Below, in pieces: positions 40,852 through 49,598 of a DNA stretch of 64,000 nucleotides. The notes beneath the pieces were generated by a model that was not told the DNA's origin, did not search any database, and was given only the letters and a program-made list of their open reading frames with translations. Source of the stretch: Pseudomonas sp. ADAK13 (lineage in GTDB: Bacteria > Pseudomonadota > Gammaproteobacteria > Pseudomonadales > Pseudomonadaceae); assembly GCF_012935715.1 (NCBI RefSeq), contig NZ_CP052860.1, forward strand, positions 1,984,001 to 2,048,000. The letters run 5' to 3'. Every line of letters starts with the position of its first letter. Positions within the stretch are counted from its first letter, which is position 1. Position numbers and translations under genes: made by a program.

Positions 40852-43196
40852 AAGTCGTAGCGACCGGTCACCCCAAGCGTGCGCGGGGTGCCCAGCAGCC
40901 CTTCATACCCACCGTTACCACCGGTCCACAAGGTGGTGTAGTAGGTCTTGTCGAAGGCGTTCTTCAGCCACAGCGACACGTCCCACTGCCCTTGCTGGTA
41001 GTTGCCCCGCAGGCCGGTGGACAGGTTGACCACCGCGTAGGCCGGGATCTGCCCGTAATCGGAATCTTCCACCGTGCCCACCGCCTTGGAGCGGAACGCA
41101 TAGCTGGCGGTGACGTAGGGTTCGAAGCCGTTATCGAGGTTCCACGTGTATTCGCCATTGGCGTTGGCAATCCACTTCGAAGCCCCCACCACCTGGTGAC
41201 CACTCAGGTCGCATGAAGCCGGCGCACCTGGCCGCAGGCTGACTTCCGGCGGGCACGGCGCATCCTTATACGAGAGGTATTGCACGTCGTTGTACGAGCC
41301 GTTGAGGTTGAGCGTGAGGCCCTTGATCGGGATCAGCGTGCTCTCCACTTCCACGCCCCGTGAGCGCACCGAGCCGGCGTTGGTCAGGTACTGCACGCGG
41401 TTGTTGTCGTCGTAGGCGTTGGTCTGATAGCCGTTGACCTGGGTCCAGAACAGGTTGGCGTTGAGCTGCAGCCGGCGGTCCCACAGGGTGCTCTTGAACC
41501 CCAATTCGGCGTTGTTCGCGCGCTCGGTGCCGATCAACAGCGAGTCCGGCCCGGCCGTGGGCGCGGAGCCTACCGCCAGGTTGACCCCACCGGATTTCTC
41601 GCCATGAGACAACGTGGCGTAACCCAACACGTTGTCGTTGAAGCGATAGCTCAGGTTCAACAAGCCGGACGGGCTGGTGCTGTATTGGTTGAGGTCGCCG
41701 GAGTCGTAAGCCCCTGCTCGCCCGCGTCGTGCAGTGGCCGCCGCACCGGTGACTGCGTCGCCGCCAATGGGCGCGTTACGGGTTACCCAGGCGCTTTTCT
41801 GTTCATAGGTGCCACGCAGGCCGGCGGTGAAATCCAGGCGTTCGGTGAGGTGCCAGGTGCCTTGGGCGAACAGCGCAAAACTGTCGGTGCGGATATGCCC
41901 GTTGCCCACGCTGCTGACGTTGTTCAGGGCGCCCGTGGGCGTGCCGTTCCAGATGTCGGCCTTGGGCCCGTAATAGGCGAAGGATTTGTTGTCCAGGTCG
42001 GAACCGAAGTAGTAGGCGCCGAGCACGTAATCGAAAAAGCCGCCGGTGGGCGAAGCCAGGCGAAATTCCTGGGACCACTGCTTGTCTTCCACCGACACGC
42101 CGGCGTTATAGGACGCCGGTACGTTGAGGCCGTCGTCGTTGCGCGGGGTGAAATTCCACCAGCGGTAGGAACTGACCGAGGTCAGGGTAAAGTCGCTGGG
42201 CAGGGTCCAGTTGGCTTCCAGCGAGGTGCCGCCCTGGAACACGGTGACGTGCTGGTCGCTGTCGAGGTTGACCTTGCGGTGTGTGCCGTCGACCAGGGTC
42301 GCCCCCGCCGCCGCGGCCCGCGATTGATACAGGTTGGTGCCATTGATGGTCGGCCCGGTGCTGTACAGCACGCGAGTGCCGGCGCTGGAGTCTTCTTCGT
42401 TGTAGTCGCCGATCCAGCGCAGGTTGAACGTATCGCTGGGCTTGTACAGCAGTTGCCCGCGAAAGCCCTGGCGTGAGCCTCCGTTGAGGTCGTGGCCGTT
42501 GTACTCGTTCTTGATGTCGCCGTCGCTGCGGGTGCGATACGCGGAAAACCGTCCCGCCAGGTCCTCGGTCAGCGGGCCGGAAATCGTGCCCTTGGTCTGG
42601 AAATAACCGTCCTCGCCCAGTGACGTTTCAATGCTGCGCTCCGGGGTAAAACTCGGCGCGCGGGTGCTGATATTGATCACCCCGGCAGTGGTGTTCTTGC
42701 CGAACAGCGTGCCTTGGGGACCGCGAAGTACCTCAAGCTGTTCGATGTCCATCAAGTCGAACACGGCCATCCCCGGCCGGCCCAGATACACGTTGTCGAT
42801 GTACAGCCCCACGCTGCCTTCCAGGCCGTCACTGGCCGGGTTATTCCCCAGCCCGCGAATCGACACGCTGGACTGGCGCGCATGCATGTAGGCGACGTTG
42901 ACGCTGGGCACCAGTTGCTGCAAATCCTGAATCCGGTAGACCCGCTGGCTCTCCAGGCCCTGGCCGCCGATCACGCTCATGGGCGTGGGCACGTCCTGGG
43001 CACTTTCGGTACGCCGCCGCGCCGTCACCGTGACCGTTTCCAGTTGCCCGCTGGCGCTCTCACCCTTGGGCGCAGGCGCGGGCTCCTCGGCCGCCTGGCT
43101 GCTGGACCAACTGGCACTGCCCGCCAGCAACAGCGCCACGGGCAAGCGTTTCAGCCGCCAGGAAGAGGGAGGGACAGCGCGATTCAACAGGCTCAT
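40848..43196 (-). CDS. sftP: TonB-dependent outer-membrane receptor, SftP-like
   Basis: Outer-membrane receptor of 782 residues. Signal peptide ends near residue 36 (SWSSSQAA). A TonB box ETVTVTARRR (about 53-62) precedes the plug domain (about 63-180: QDLQQLVPSVNVAYMHARQSSVSIRGLGNN, EVLRGPQGTLFGKNTTAGVINISTRAPS). A 22-strand barrel follows and ends in Phe (GVTGRYDF). It is divergent from an SftR-like LysR gene and next to sulfate-ester hydrolases, the arrangement known for SftP of Pseudomonas putida S-313, a receptor for sulfate esters. A siderophore receptor is less likely since no iron genes or Fur-like box were noticed nearby. Energy would come from tonB-exbBD at 36-38 kb. Confidence 0.85.
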   Translation of the reverse strand: MSLLNRAVPPSSWRLKRLPVALLLAGSASWSSSQAAEEPAPAPKGESASGQLETVTVTARRRTESAQDVPTPMSVIGGQGLESQRVYRIQDLQQLVPSVNVAYMHARQSSVSIRGLGNNPASDGLEGSVGLYIDNVYLGRPGMAVFDLMDIEQLEVLRGPQGTLFGKNTTAGVINISTRAPSFTPERSIETSLGEDGYFQTKGTISGPLTEDLAGRFSAYRTRSDGDIKNEYNGHDLNGGSRQGFRGQLLYKPSDTFNLRWIGDYNEEDSSAGTRVLYSTGPTINGTNLYQSRAAAAGATLVDGTHRKVNLDSDQHVTVFQGGTSLEANWTLPSDFTLTSVSSYRWWNFTPRNDDGLNVPASYNAGVSVEDKQWSQEFRLASPTGGFFDYVLGAYYFGSDLDNKSFAYYGPKADIWNGTPTGALNNVSSVGNGHIRTDSFALFAQGTWHLTERLDFTAGLRGTYEQKSAWVTRNAPIGGDAVTGAAATARRGRAGAYDSGDLNQYSTSPSGLLNLSYRFNDNVLGYATLSHGEKSGGVNLAVGSAPTAGPDSLLIGTERANNAELGFKSTLWDRRLQLNANLFWTQVNGYQTNAYDDNNRVQYLTNAGSVRSRGVEVESTLIPIKGLTLNLNGSYNDVQYLSYKDAPCPPEVSLRPGAPASCDLSGHQVVGASKWIANANGEYTWNLDNGFEPYVTASYAFRSKAVGTVEDSDYGQIPAYAVVNLSTGLRGNYQQGQWDVSLWLKNAFDKTYYTTLWTGGNGGYEGLLGTPRTLGVTGRYDF

Positions 43197-43231
43197 AAGC
43201 GGCTCCAGTGTCAGGAAATACGCTGGATCGC

Positions 43232-43300
43232 ATATTCCTAAAGGCTATTTATTTATGTTTTTACAAACATTTACTGCATAAGAGATAGCCTTTATAAGGA
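43232..43300. promoter_or_regulatory. Divergent control region with ATATTCCTAAAGG and a dyad
   Basis: ATATTCCTAAAGG at 43232-43244 matches the element before sfnB. It overlaps one arm of an imperfect dyad: AAAGGCTATTTATTTATG (43240-43257) and CATAAGAGATAGCCTTT (43277-43293). The dyad lies between the receptor and LysR genes; either CysB or the LysR protein may bind it. Confidence 0.5.
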
Positions 43301-43317
43301 GTCGACCTAATGCATAG

Positions 43318-43345
43318 CCAATGCATTTCCCCGATATTTTCAATG
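43318..43345 (+). promoter_or_regulatory. CCAATGCATTT-N5-ATATTTTC motif before the first SftR-like gene
   Basis: 28-bp motif ending 6 nt before the LysR start codon. The same motif, 22 of 28 positions alike, lies inverted at 49461-49488 between atsR and atsB. AATGCAT also occurs twice more within 45 nt. Possible autoregulatory LysR site. Confidence 0.5.
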
Positions 43346-43351
43346 TGAAAA

Positions 43352-44296
43352 ATGCATATCGACCTGCGCCAACTTCGCCACTTCATCGCCCTTGCCGAGC
43401 AACGCAGTTTTGTCGCGGCGGCGGTGACCGTGAACCTGTCGCAATCGGCCTTCAGCCGCAGCATCCAGGCGCTGGAACTCAGCGCCGGGTGCCAGTTGGT
43501 GGACCGTGGCCGCAAGGACCTGGCGCCGACCAAACAAGGCCAGGTGCTACTCGAACATGCGCGGCGGCTGGTCAGTGGCGCCCAGCAACTGGCCAATGAA
43601 ATCAGCCAGTTCAACGGGCTGGAGGCCGGCGAGGTGCGTTTCGGTTGCGGCCCGGCGCCCGCTGCCGGGCTGATCCCGAAAGCCATCGGCAGTTTCATCG
43701 GGCGCTATCCCAAGGCCCGGGTGCAGTTCCAGGTGGACGACTGGCAAAGCCTGAGCAAGCGCCTGCTCAGCGAAGAGTTCGAATTTTTCGTCGCCGACAC
43801 CCGGCACTTCGAAGCCAACCCGGACTACCAGACCCACCGGCTGCGCCCGCGCAAATGGTATTTCTGCTGCCGTGCCGGGCACCCGTTGGCAACCCGGGAA
43901 AGCGTGACCGGTGCAGAGTTGATGAGTTATCCGCTGGCGGTGACCATCCGCCCGCCGAACCTGCGCAAGGTCATCGTCGACCTCAGTGGCCGGCCCGACT
44001 ACACGCCCAACGTCGAATGCGAAAACGGCTATAGCCTGCTGGGCGTGGTGCTGCGTTCGGACGCCATCGGCATCGTCAGCGCCAACAGCGACGTGCTGCA
44101 CATGGCCCGTGGCGAACTGGTGTGCCTGCGCATTGAAGGCCTGGCCGAAGACCTGGAGGAGCGCTACACCCGCTACGGGATTGTCAGCCGCGCAGGGTAT
44201 CGCCTGTCACCGCTGGCCGAGGCGATGATCGAGCAGATCAAGGTGATCGACGAGCAGGATGAAGAGGTGTGTGCGCTGGAAAATTTTGCTGTCTGA
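43352..44296 (+). CDS. LysR-family regulator, SftR-like copy 1
   Basis: LTTR of 314 residues (MHIDLRQLRHFIALAEQRSFVAAAVTVNLSQSAFSRSIQALE HTH, effector domain from about 92). It shares the uncommon RFGCGPAPA, EEFEFFVAD-R and C-R-GHPL blocks with the LysR at 47374, so the two are paralogues. It is divergent from the SftP-like receptor and followed, after a REP, by a sulfatase-like gene. Homology and context fit SftR, which represses sulfate-ester genes in P. putida S-313, but which of the two paralogues is the orthologue is open. Its start codon lies in one of several AATGCAT repeats. Confidence 0.86.
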   Translation: MHIDLRQLRHFIALAEQRSFVAAAVTVNLSQSAFSRSIQALELSAGCQLVDRGRKDLAPTKQGQVLLEHARRLVSGAQQLANEISQFNGLEAGEVRFGCGPAPAAGLIPKAIGSFIGRYPKARVQFQVDDWQSLSKRLLSEEFEFFVADTRHFEANPDYQTHRLRPRKWYFCCRAGHPLATRESVTGAELMSYPLAVTIRPPNLRKVIVDLSGRPDYTPNVECENGYSLLGVVLRSDAIGIVSANSDVLHMARGELVCLRIEGLAEDLEERYTRYGIVSRAGYRLSPLAEAMIEQIKVIDEQDEEVCALENFAV

Positions 44297-44305
44297 ACGA
44301 CCGCT

Positions 44306-44370
44306 ATCGCAGGCAAGCCAGCTCCCACAGGGGAATGCATTTCAAAGGTGGGAGCTGGCTTGCCCGCGAT
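44306..44370. repeat. REP doublet between LysR and sulfatase-like gene
   Basis: ATCGCAGGCAAGCCAGCTCCCACA and GTGGGAGCTGGCTTGCCCGCGAT in inverted orientation, 17-nt spacer. Confidence 0.9.
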
Positions 44371-44486
44371 AGCACCGGTCGCCACACCCATGCGCCCACT
44401 GCATGAAACCCATTCCCCGAATGCACTTGCTTCAACGCCTGCCAAGCGGCGAAATCGTTCGCCTGTCCTCCGCTCGGTGAAGCCTC

Positions 44487-46100
44487 ATGTCCCACCCCAA
44501 ACCTGTGCGCAACGTGCTCTACATCATGTGCGACCAACTGCGCCGCGATTACCTCTCGTGCTATGGCCACGCCCATTTGCACACCCCCCATATCGACCGC
44601 CTGGCCGCCGCCGGCGTGCGCTTCAGCCGGGCCTACACCCAAGGCACGATTTGCGGCCCGTCGCGAATGTCGGCCTACACCGGGCGCTACGTCAGCAGCC
44701 ACCAGGTGGCCTGGAACGCGGTGCCGCTGCCCCTGGAAGAACTGACGATCGGCGACTACCTGCGGCCCCACGGCATCCGTACCGCGCTGGTGGGCAAGAC
44801 CCACGCCACGCCCAATCTCGAGGCCTTGCAACGCCTGGAGATCGACCCCGACAGTGCCCAGGCACAGCCGCTGAACGAAGTGGGCTTCGAGGCGTATTTC
44901 CGGCACGACGGAATCTTCCCCGACAGCCCGCTGTTCACCGAAAAACGCGAGTCCGCGCCCTACACCCACTACCTGCGCGAGCAGGGCTACGACAGCGCCA
45001 ACCCGTGGCACGAATGGGCGAATGCGGCGGCCGGCGAATCCGGGGAGATCCTCAGCGGCTGGCACATGCGTAACGCTCACCTGCCGGCGCGGGTGGACGA
45101 GCAGCACTCGGAAACCGTCTACACCACCGATCGCGCCATCGATTTCATCACCGAACAGGGCGAGCAGCCGTGGTGCCTGCACCTGTCGTACATCAAGCCA
45201 CACTGGCCCTACATCGCCCCGGCGCCGTACCACGCGCTGTACACCGCCGAGCAGGTGCAGGCACCGATCCGACCCGCCTCCGGAAAGGCAAGCGATCACC
45301 CGGTGTACCACGCCTTCCGGCAGCACCAGGAGAGCCTGAATTTCTCCCGGGACGAAGTGCGGCTTAACGTGATTCCGACCTACATGGGCCTGATCAAGCA
45401 GGTCGACGATCAACTCGGCCGGCTGTTTGATTTCCTCGAAAGCAATGGCCGCTGGGACGACACGCTGATCGTGTTTACCAGCGACCACGGTGACTTCCTC
45501 GGTGATCATTTCCTGGGTGAAAAGGAATTCCTGCTGGAGCCGGCGGTAGGCATTCCACTGATCGTGCGCGACCCGCGTGCCGCCGCCGATATCAGCCGAG
45601 GCACGGTGGATGAGCGCCTGGTGGAAACCATCGATGCCTTGCCGACGTTCCTGCAAGCCTTGGGATTACCAGGTGCCGAGCATCGCCTTGAGGGCCGCTC
45701 GTTGATTCCGCTGCTGCACGGCGAAGACATCGACTGGCGCCGCTACGCCATCGCCGAATACGACTATGCGTTCCAGGCCCCGGCACGCGAACGCCTGGAG
45801 CAGCCCATCGACCGCTGCCGCATGACCATGGTGCGCAGCGAGCGCTGGAAATACCTGGCCTACGACGGTTACCGCGCGCAGTTGTTCGACTTGCAGAATG
45901 ACCCGCAGGAACTGCATGACCTGGGCACCGACCCGGCGCATGCCGATGTGCGCGAGGCGCATCGGGGTTATCTGTTCGAATGGCTGCGGGGCTTGAAGCG
46001 GCGCACCACCATCAGCCACGCCGAGATCGATTTGCGTGGCCAACGGTTTCGGTATGGCGAGCCGGAGGCAGAGAAGGTGGTGCAGATCGGCGTCTGGTGA
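44487..46100 (+). CDS. Formylglycine-dependent sulfatase/phosphonate monoester hydrolase
   Basis: Alkaline-phosphatase-superfamily hydrolase of 537 residues. Cys56 in TICGPSRMSAYTGRY is the C-x-P-S-R site turned into formylglycine by a maturase encoded elsewhere. Metal ligands include Asp16 (IMCDQLRRD) and Asp333-His334 (VFTSDHGDFLGDH). The stretches YHALYTAEQVQAPIRPASG and YMGLIKQVDDQLGRLFDFLESNGRWDDTLIVFTSDHG closely resemble bacterial phosphonate monoester hydrolases, which are promiscuous for sulfate and phosphate esters. No signal peptide is present, so it acts in the cytosol. Between the SftP-like receptor and atsK it most likely serves sulfate monoesters; the true substrate is open. 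Confidence 0.86.
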   Translation: MSHPKPVRNVLYIMCDQLRRDYLSCYGHAHLHTPHIDRLAAAGVRFSRAYTQGTICGPSRMSAYTGRYVSSHQVAWNAVPLPLEELTIGDYLRPHGIRTALVGKTHATPNLEALQRLEIDPDSAQAQPLNEVGFEAYFRHDGIFPDSPLFTEKRESAPYTHYLREQGYDSANPWHEWANAAAGESGEILSGWHMRNAHLPARVDEQHSETVYTTDRAIDFITEQGEQPWCLHLSYIKPHWPYIAPAPYHALYTAEQVQAPIRPASGKASDHPVYHAFRQHQESLNFSRDEVRLNVIPTYMGLIKQVDDQLGRLFDFLESNGRWDDTLIVFTSDHGDFLGDHFLGEKEFLLEPAVGIPLIVRDPRAAADISRGTVDERLVETIDALPTFLQALGLPGAEHRLEGRSLIPLLHGEDIDWRRYAIAEYDYAFQAPARERLEQPIDRCRMTMVRSERWKYLAYDGYRAQLFDLQNDPQELHDLGTDPAHADVREAHRGYLFEWLRGLKRRTTISHAEIDLRGQRFRYGEPEAEKVVQIGVW

Positions 46101-46116
46101 CGCCGAAACCCGCTTT

Positions 46117-46251
46117 TGTGGCGAGGGGGCTTGTCCCCCGTTGGGCTGCGAAGCAGCCCCAATAAGGTACATGCGGTCTGCCAGATACAATGACGTTGGC
46201 AGTTCCTGGGGCCGCTTCGCAGCCCAACGGGGGACAAGCCCCCTCGCCACA
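46117..46251. repeat. REP doublet, class GTGGCGAGGGGGCTTGTCCCC
   Basis: TGTGGCGAGGGGGCTTGTCCCCCGTTGGGCTGCGAAGCAGCCCC and its complement, with a 40-nt spacer. A further partial copy of the arm end (AGCAAGCCCCCTAGCCAC) follows at 46251-46268. Confidence 0.9.
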
Positions 46252-46284
46252 GCAAGCCCCCTAGCCACGAATATTGCGGTGGTT

Positions 46285-47190
46285 TTATAGGCCGCGGGTG
46301 GTCTGGCTGCGCTGCCCCTGCACGCTCACCGGCACATCGCCCTTGAGCGTCACCCGGCGCACGATGCGCTCCTGGGTGCCGTAGTCATCCACCGCGTAAT
46401 GCTGGGTGGCGCGGTTGTCCCAGATCGCCACGTCGCCGGTGTTCCAGCGCCAGCGCACGGTGTTTTCCAGGCGTGTGACGTAGCTTTGCAGCAGGTTGAA
46501 CAGGTGCGCCGAATCCACCTGTGAATAGCCCTTCAGGCGTTTGACGAAGTGCCCCAGCAGCAAGGTTTTTTCGCCGCTGACCGGGTGCACGCGCACCACC
46601 GGATGTTCGGTCTCGTAGACCGTCGAGGTGAAGACCTTGCGGTACTCCTCGAGCTTCTCCGGCGACACGTCCGGCTTGCGCGCGGCGTAGTCGTATTCAT
46701 TGCTGTGCACGGCCCAAAGCTTGTCCGCCAGCTCACGCAGTTCGGCGTTCAGGTCGTTGTAGGCGGCAGCGGTGTTGGCCCAGACGGTGTCACCCCCCGA
46801 AGCCGGCGCCAGCACCGAACGCAGGATCGAGGCCTTCGGGTAGGCATCGACGAAGGTCACGTCGGTGTGCCACGAGTTGGCGCGCTGGCCACGGGCGCCG
46901 TCCAGTTCCAGCAGGAACCGGGTGCCGTCGCGCACCGGTACGGTGGGGTGGGCAATCGGCTCGCCGAGCAGATGGGCGAAGGCTTCCTGGCTCTGGTCAT
47001 CAAGGTGGGTCTGCTCGCGGAAGAAGATCACCTTGTACTGCACCAGAGCCTGCTGGATGGCTTCGACCGTGGCGGCATCCAGCCCGCCGGATAACGTGAT
47101 GCCTCGGATCTCGGCGCCGATGCGTCCGGCCACCGGGTGGATATCCAGCGCCAGGGCGACGGGTTGAACAGCTAGTGCGGCGTTGCTCAT
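46285..47190 (-). CDS. atsK: Alkylsulfatase AtsK, Fe(II)/2-oxoglutarate dioxygenase
   Basis: Cytosolic TauD-family dioxygenase that oxidises medium-chain alkyl sulfates to aldehydes and releases sulfate. Start ATG 47190 gives 301 residues, the length of P. putida S-313 AtsK. The iron ligands fall at the same numbers as I recall for that enzyme: His108 and Asp110 (SWHTDVTF) and His264 (NRATQHYAV); the 2-oxoglutarate Arg is Arg275 or Arg279 (ERIVRRV). Further AtsK-like blocks are PTVPVRDGTRFLLELDGARGQRANSWHTD. It is divergent from the second SftR-like gene. TauD itself is less likely given the neighbours and the matching length. Confidence 0.92.
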   Translation of the reverse strand: MSNAALAVQPVALALDIHPVAGRIGAEIRGITLSGGLDAATVEAIQQALVQYKVIFFREQTHLDDQSQEAFAHLLGEPIAHPTVPVRDGTRFLLELDGARGQRANSWHTDVTFVDAYPKASILRSVLAPASGGDTVWANTAAAYNDLNAELRELADKLWAVHSNEYDYAARKPDVSPEKLEEYRKVFTSTVYETEHPVVRVHPVSGEKTLLLGHFVKRLKGYSQVDSAHLFNLLQSYVTRLENTVRWRWNTGDVAIWDNRATQHYAVDDYGTQERIVRRVTLKGDVPVSVQGQRSQTTRGL

Positions 47191-47333
47191 GGTGATGACC
47201 CTCATGTGCCAGCTTTCGGTTGGGAGTAGCGTGCAACAACGCTCTATTCATATGCATTTTAGGTCTAGCAAATGAACACATGCTTCGTTGACGGAATAAG
47301 AGCTTGCATTTAAAACCTCAGCTCCCCCGGTCG

Positions 47334-47361
47334 CAAATGCCTTCGACCTATTTTTCAGATG
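47334..47361 (+). promoter_or_regulatory. Weak copy of the 28-bp motif before the second SftR-like gene
   Basis: CAAATGCCTTC-N5-TATTTTTCAGATG, 18 of 28 positions as in the copy at 43318, and ending 12 nt before the LysR start. An ATGCATTTT also lies at 47252-47260, nearer atsK. Confidence 0.35.
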
Positions 47362-47373
47362 CCAGGAAAGCAT

Positions 47374-48294
47374 ATGGATCTTCGCCAACTGCGCTACTTC
47401 ATTGCCCTCAACGAACACCGCAGTTTTGTGCGTGCCGCCGACGCCATGGGCATCACCCAACCGGCGTTCAGCCGCAGCATCCAGGGGCTGGAGCAGGAGT
47501 TCGGCTGCGTACTGGTCGACCGTGGCAACAAGGACCTGCGTCCCACACCCGAAGGCCAGGTGGTGCTGCAGCACGCCCTGACCCTGGTGCACGGCGCCGC
47601 GTTGCTGAGCAGCGAAGTCACGCGCATGACCAAGCTCGATGCCGGCGAACTGCGCTTCGGTTGCGGCCCGGCGCCGGCGGTGAAACTGGTACCGGACGCG
47701 GTGGCGCGCTTTATCACCGCCCACCCGAAAATCCGCACCAGTTTCCAGGTGGATAACTGGGAAAAACTCAGCCGCAGCCTGAGCCGCGAAGAGATCGAAT
47801 TCTTTATCGCCGACATCCGCCAGTTCGAGTCCGACCCGAACTTTCAGACCCGGCCACTGACGCCCAAGCGCGGGGTGTTTTTCTGCCGGCCGGGGCACCC
47901 GCTGTTGGCCAAGGACAGCCTGTCCACCAACGACATGTTCGATTACCCGTTGGCCGCGCCGCTGATTTCCCAGGGCATTCGCAAACTGCTGGCGAACCTC
48001 AGCGGGCGCATGGATTTTTCACCGAGCATTCACACCGAGCACTTCCCGGCCTTGGTGAAGATCGTGTTGCAGTCCAATGCCATTGGCGTGGGCACCGAGG
48101 AAGCGTTCGCCGAGGACGTTGCCAAAGGTGAGCTGGTGCTGCTGCACTGGCGCAACCTGCCGCAGAACCTGGAGAGCCTGAATGCGCGTTGCGGGATCGT
48201 CAGCCGCACCGGTTTTCGCTTGTCGCCGGCGGCGAAGGCGATGATCGAGACGCTGGTGGCGGTGGATCAGCAGGAGGTGAGTGTGGCGGTTTGA
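47374..48294 (+). CDS. sftR: LysR-family regulator, SftR-like copy 2
   Basis: LTTR of 306 residues from ATG 47374 (AGGAAAG upstream; an in-frame ATG five codons earlier is possible). HTH is MDLRQLRYFIALNEHRSFVRAADAMGITQPAFSRSIQGLE; the effector domain has LRFGCGPAPAVKLVPDAVARFI and EEIEFFIADIRQFESDPNFQTRPL. Paralogue of the LysR at 43352. It stands divergent from atsK with 183 nt between and convergent with atsR, so of the two copies this is the better candidate for SftR, the repressor that responds to sulfate esters. Confidence 0.85.
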   Translation: MDLRQLRYFIALNEHRSFVRAADAMGITQPAFSRSIQGLEQEFGCVLVDRGNKDLRPTPEGQVVLQHALTLVHGAALLSSEVTRMTKLDAGELRFGCGPAPAVKLVPDAVARFITAHPKIRTSFQVDNWEKLSRSLSREEIEFFIADIRQFESDPNFQTRPLTPKRGVFFCRPGHPLLAKDSLSTNDMFDYPLAAPLISQGIRKLLANLSGRMDFSPSIHTEHFPALVKIVLQSNAIGVGTEEAFAEDVAKGELVLLHWRNLPQNLESLNARCGIVSRTGFRLSPAAKAMIETLVAVDQQEVSVAV

Positions 48295-48310
48295 GAACCG
48301 CCCCCTCGCT

Positions 48311-49312
48311 TCAGATTCCGGCTGCCGCCAGCTTCGGCGCTACCCAATCACTCACCTGGAACGGCTTGCGGATCAACCGCTGCTGGGACGCCAGGTCCAC
48401 CTTGTCCTGCAATTTGGCGAGGAACACCGGGTCGAGGGTCGACGGGAAAATCTCGCTGAGTTTCTGGTCTTTCAAGTCGTTGGTCAGGATCACCGGTGGA
48501 TAACTCGCCAGCCCCGACACCAGTTGGATGTAGGCCTGCTTGTTGTTGTCATCGGTCAACCATTGCACCGCCTGCTGCTGTGCCTTGAGCAGTGTGGCCA
48601 CGGCTTCAGGGTGCTCATCGACAAACGTGCCACTGCCCACCAGCACACCCTGGATACTGCCGGCATCGCCCAAATCCTTGGTGCTCAGCGGTATCTCGGC
48701 CAGGCCCTTGGCTTGCAGCGCACTCAGCCCCGAGCTGCCCCAGGTCGCGTCAATCTGCTTGGCAGCCAGTGCGGCGACGGCGGCGTTGAAGTCCAGGTTG
48801 ATGACTTTCAGATCCTTCTCACTCAAGCCCTGGCTGGCCAATGCGCTGTCGAACGACAGCTGGCTGGCGGTGCCTCGGAACACCGCAACGCGCTTGCCCT
48901 TGAGGTCTTGCAAGGTCTTGATGCTCGAACCGGGCACCACCCCCAGATAATGTTTCACGCCTCGGGCGCTGGCACTCAGCAGGCGCGTGTCGAGGCCGTT
49001 GGACTTGCCGATGATCGCCGCCAGGTCGCCCAGGTAGGCAAGGTCCACTTGGCCATTGGCGAAGGCCTCGTTAATCACCGGGCCTGCGCCCTTGAAGAAA
49101 TTCCACTGGATCTTGATGCCCTGCTCGGCGAAGGCCTTTTCGAAGATCTGCTGTTCGCGCAGCACGTCCACCACCCCGCCGCCGCTGTGCTGGGTACCGG
49201 CGCTGAGGTCGGGCACGGCAATCCTGATTTCCTTGAGGTCGGCAGCCTGTACCAGCCCGGCCAACGCCGTACCGGCGACCAGCGTGATCAAGCGTTTGAA
49301 GGGCAGCTTCAT
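48311..49312 (-). CDS. atsR: Sulfate-ester ABC transporter, periplasmic binding protein
   Basis: Periplasmic binding protein of the SsuA/NMT1 family, 333 residues with signal peptide MKLPFKRLITLVAGTALAGLVQA. Ligand-domain blocks are FKGAGPVINEAFANGQVDLAYLGDLAAIIGKSNGLDTRLL and LKGKRVAVFRGTASQLSFDSAL. By position beside atsBC and arylsulfatase it is the AtsR component. The gene runs opposite to atsBCA, with a shared 286-nt control region; the three transporter genes therefore need two promoters. AGGAG is 9 nt before the start. Confidence 0.86.
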   Translation of the reverse strand: MKLPFKRLITLVAGTALAGLVQAADLKEIRIAVPDLSAGTQHSGGGVVDVLREQQIFEKAFAEQGIKIQWNFFKGAGPVINEAFANGQVDLAYLGDLAAIIGKSNGLDTRLLSASARGVKHYLGVVPGSSIKTLQDLKGKRVAVFRGTASQLSFDSALASQGLSEKDLKVINLDFNAAVAALAAKQIDATWGSSGLSALQAKGLAEIPLSTKDLGDAGSIQGVLVGSGTFVDEHPEAVATLLKAQQQAVQWLTDDNNKQAYIQLVSGLASYPPVILTNDLKDQKLSEIFPSTLDPVFLAKLQDKVDLASQQRLIRKPFQVSDWVAPKLAAAGI

Positions 49313-49460
49313 GGGTGTTGCTCCTGAGGGCGGCGGTTGCCTGGGGAGCAGAAAGTAGGCACAAGCAGGTCAAAACTTTAAATACTATAAATTCACAATT
49401 TAATAGCTTTCGGGTCTATAGGCGGCCAAACGCAGGCTCCAGAGGGTTATGCATCAACAG

Positions 49461-49488
49461 CATGGAAAATATTCTTCAAATGCATTGG
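49461..49488 (-). promoter_or_regulatory. CCAATGCATTT-N5-ATATTTTC motif between atsR and atsB
   Basis: On the minus strand it matches the motif at 43318 in 22 of 28 positions. It lies about 150 nt from atsR and 110 nt from atsB, well placed as a shared operator. An AT-rich stretch (49375-49410) lies on the atsR side. Confidence 0.5.
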
Positions 49489-49598
49489 ATGCGTGTCGGG
49501 TCGCGGCTTTAAATGGTTTTTCTTATCCCTCAATCGTCTTGATTGTTTGTTTATAAGATCAAAAAAACATAACGCCCACCGGACAACGGAGGTCATCC

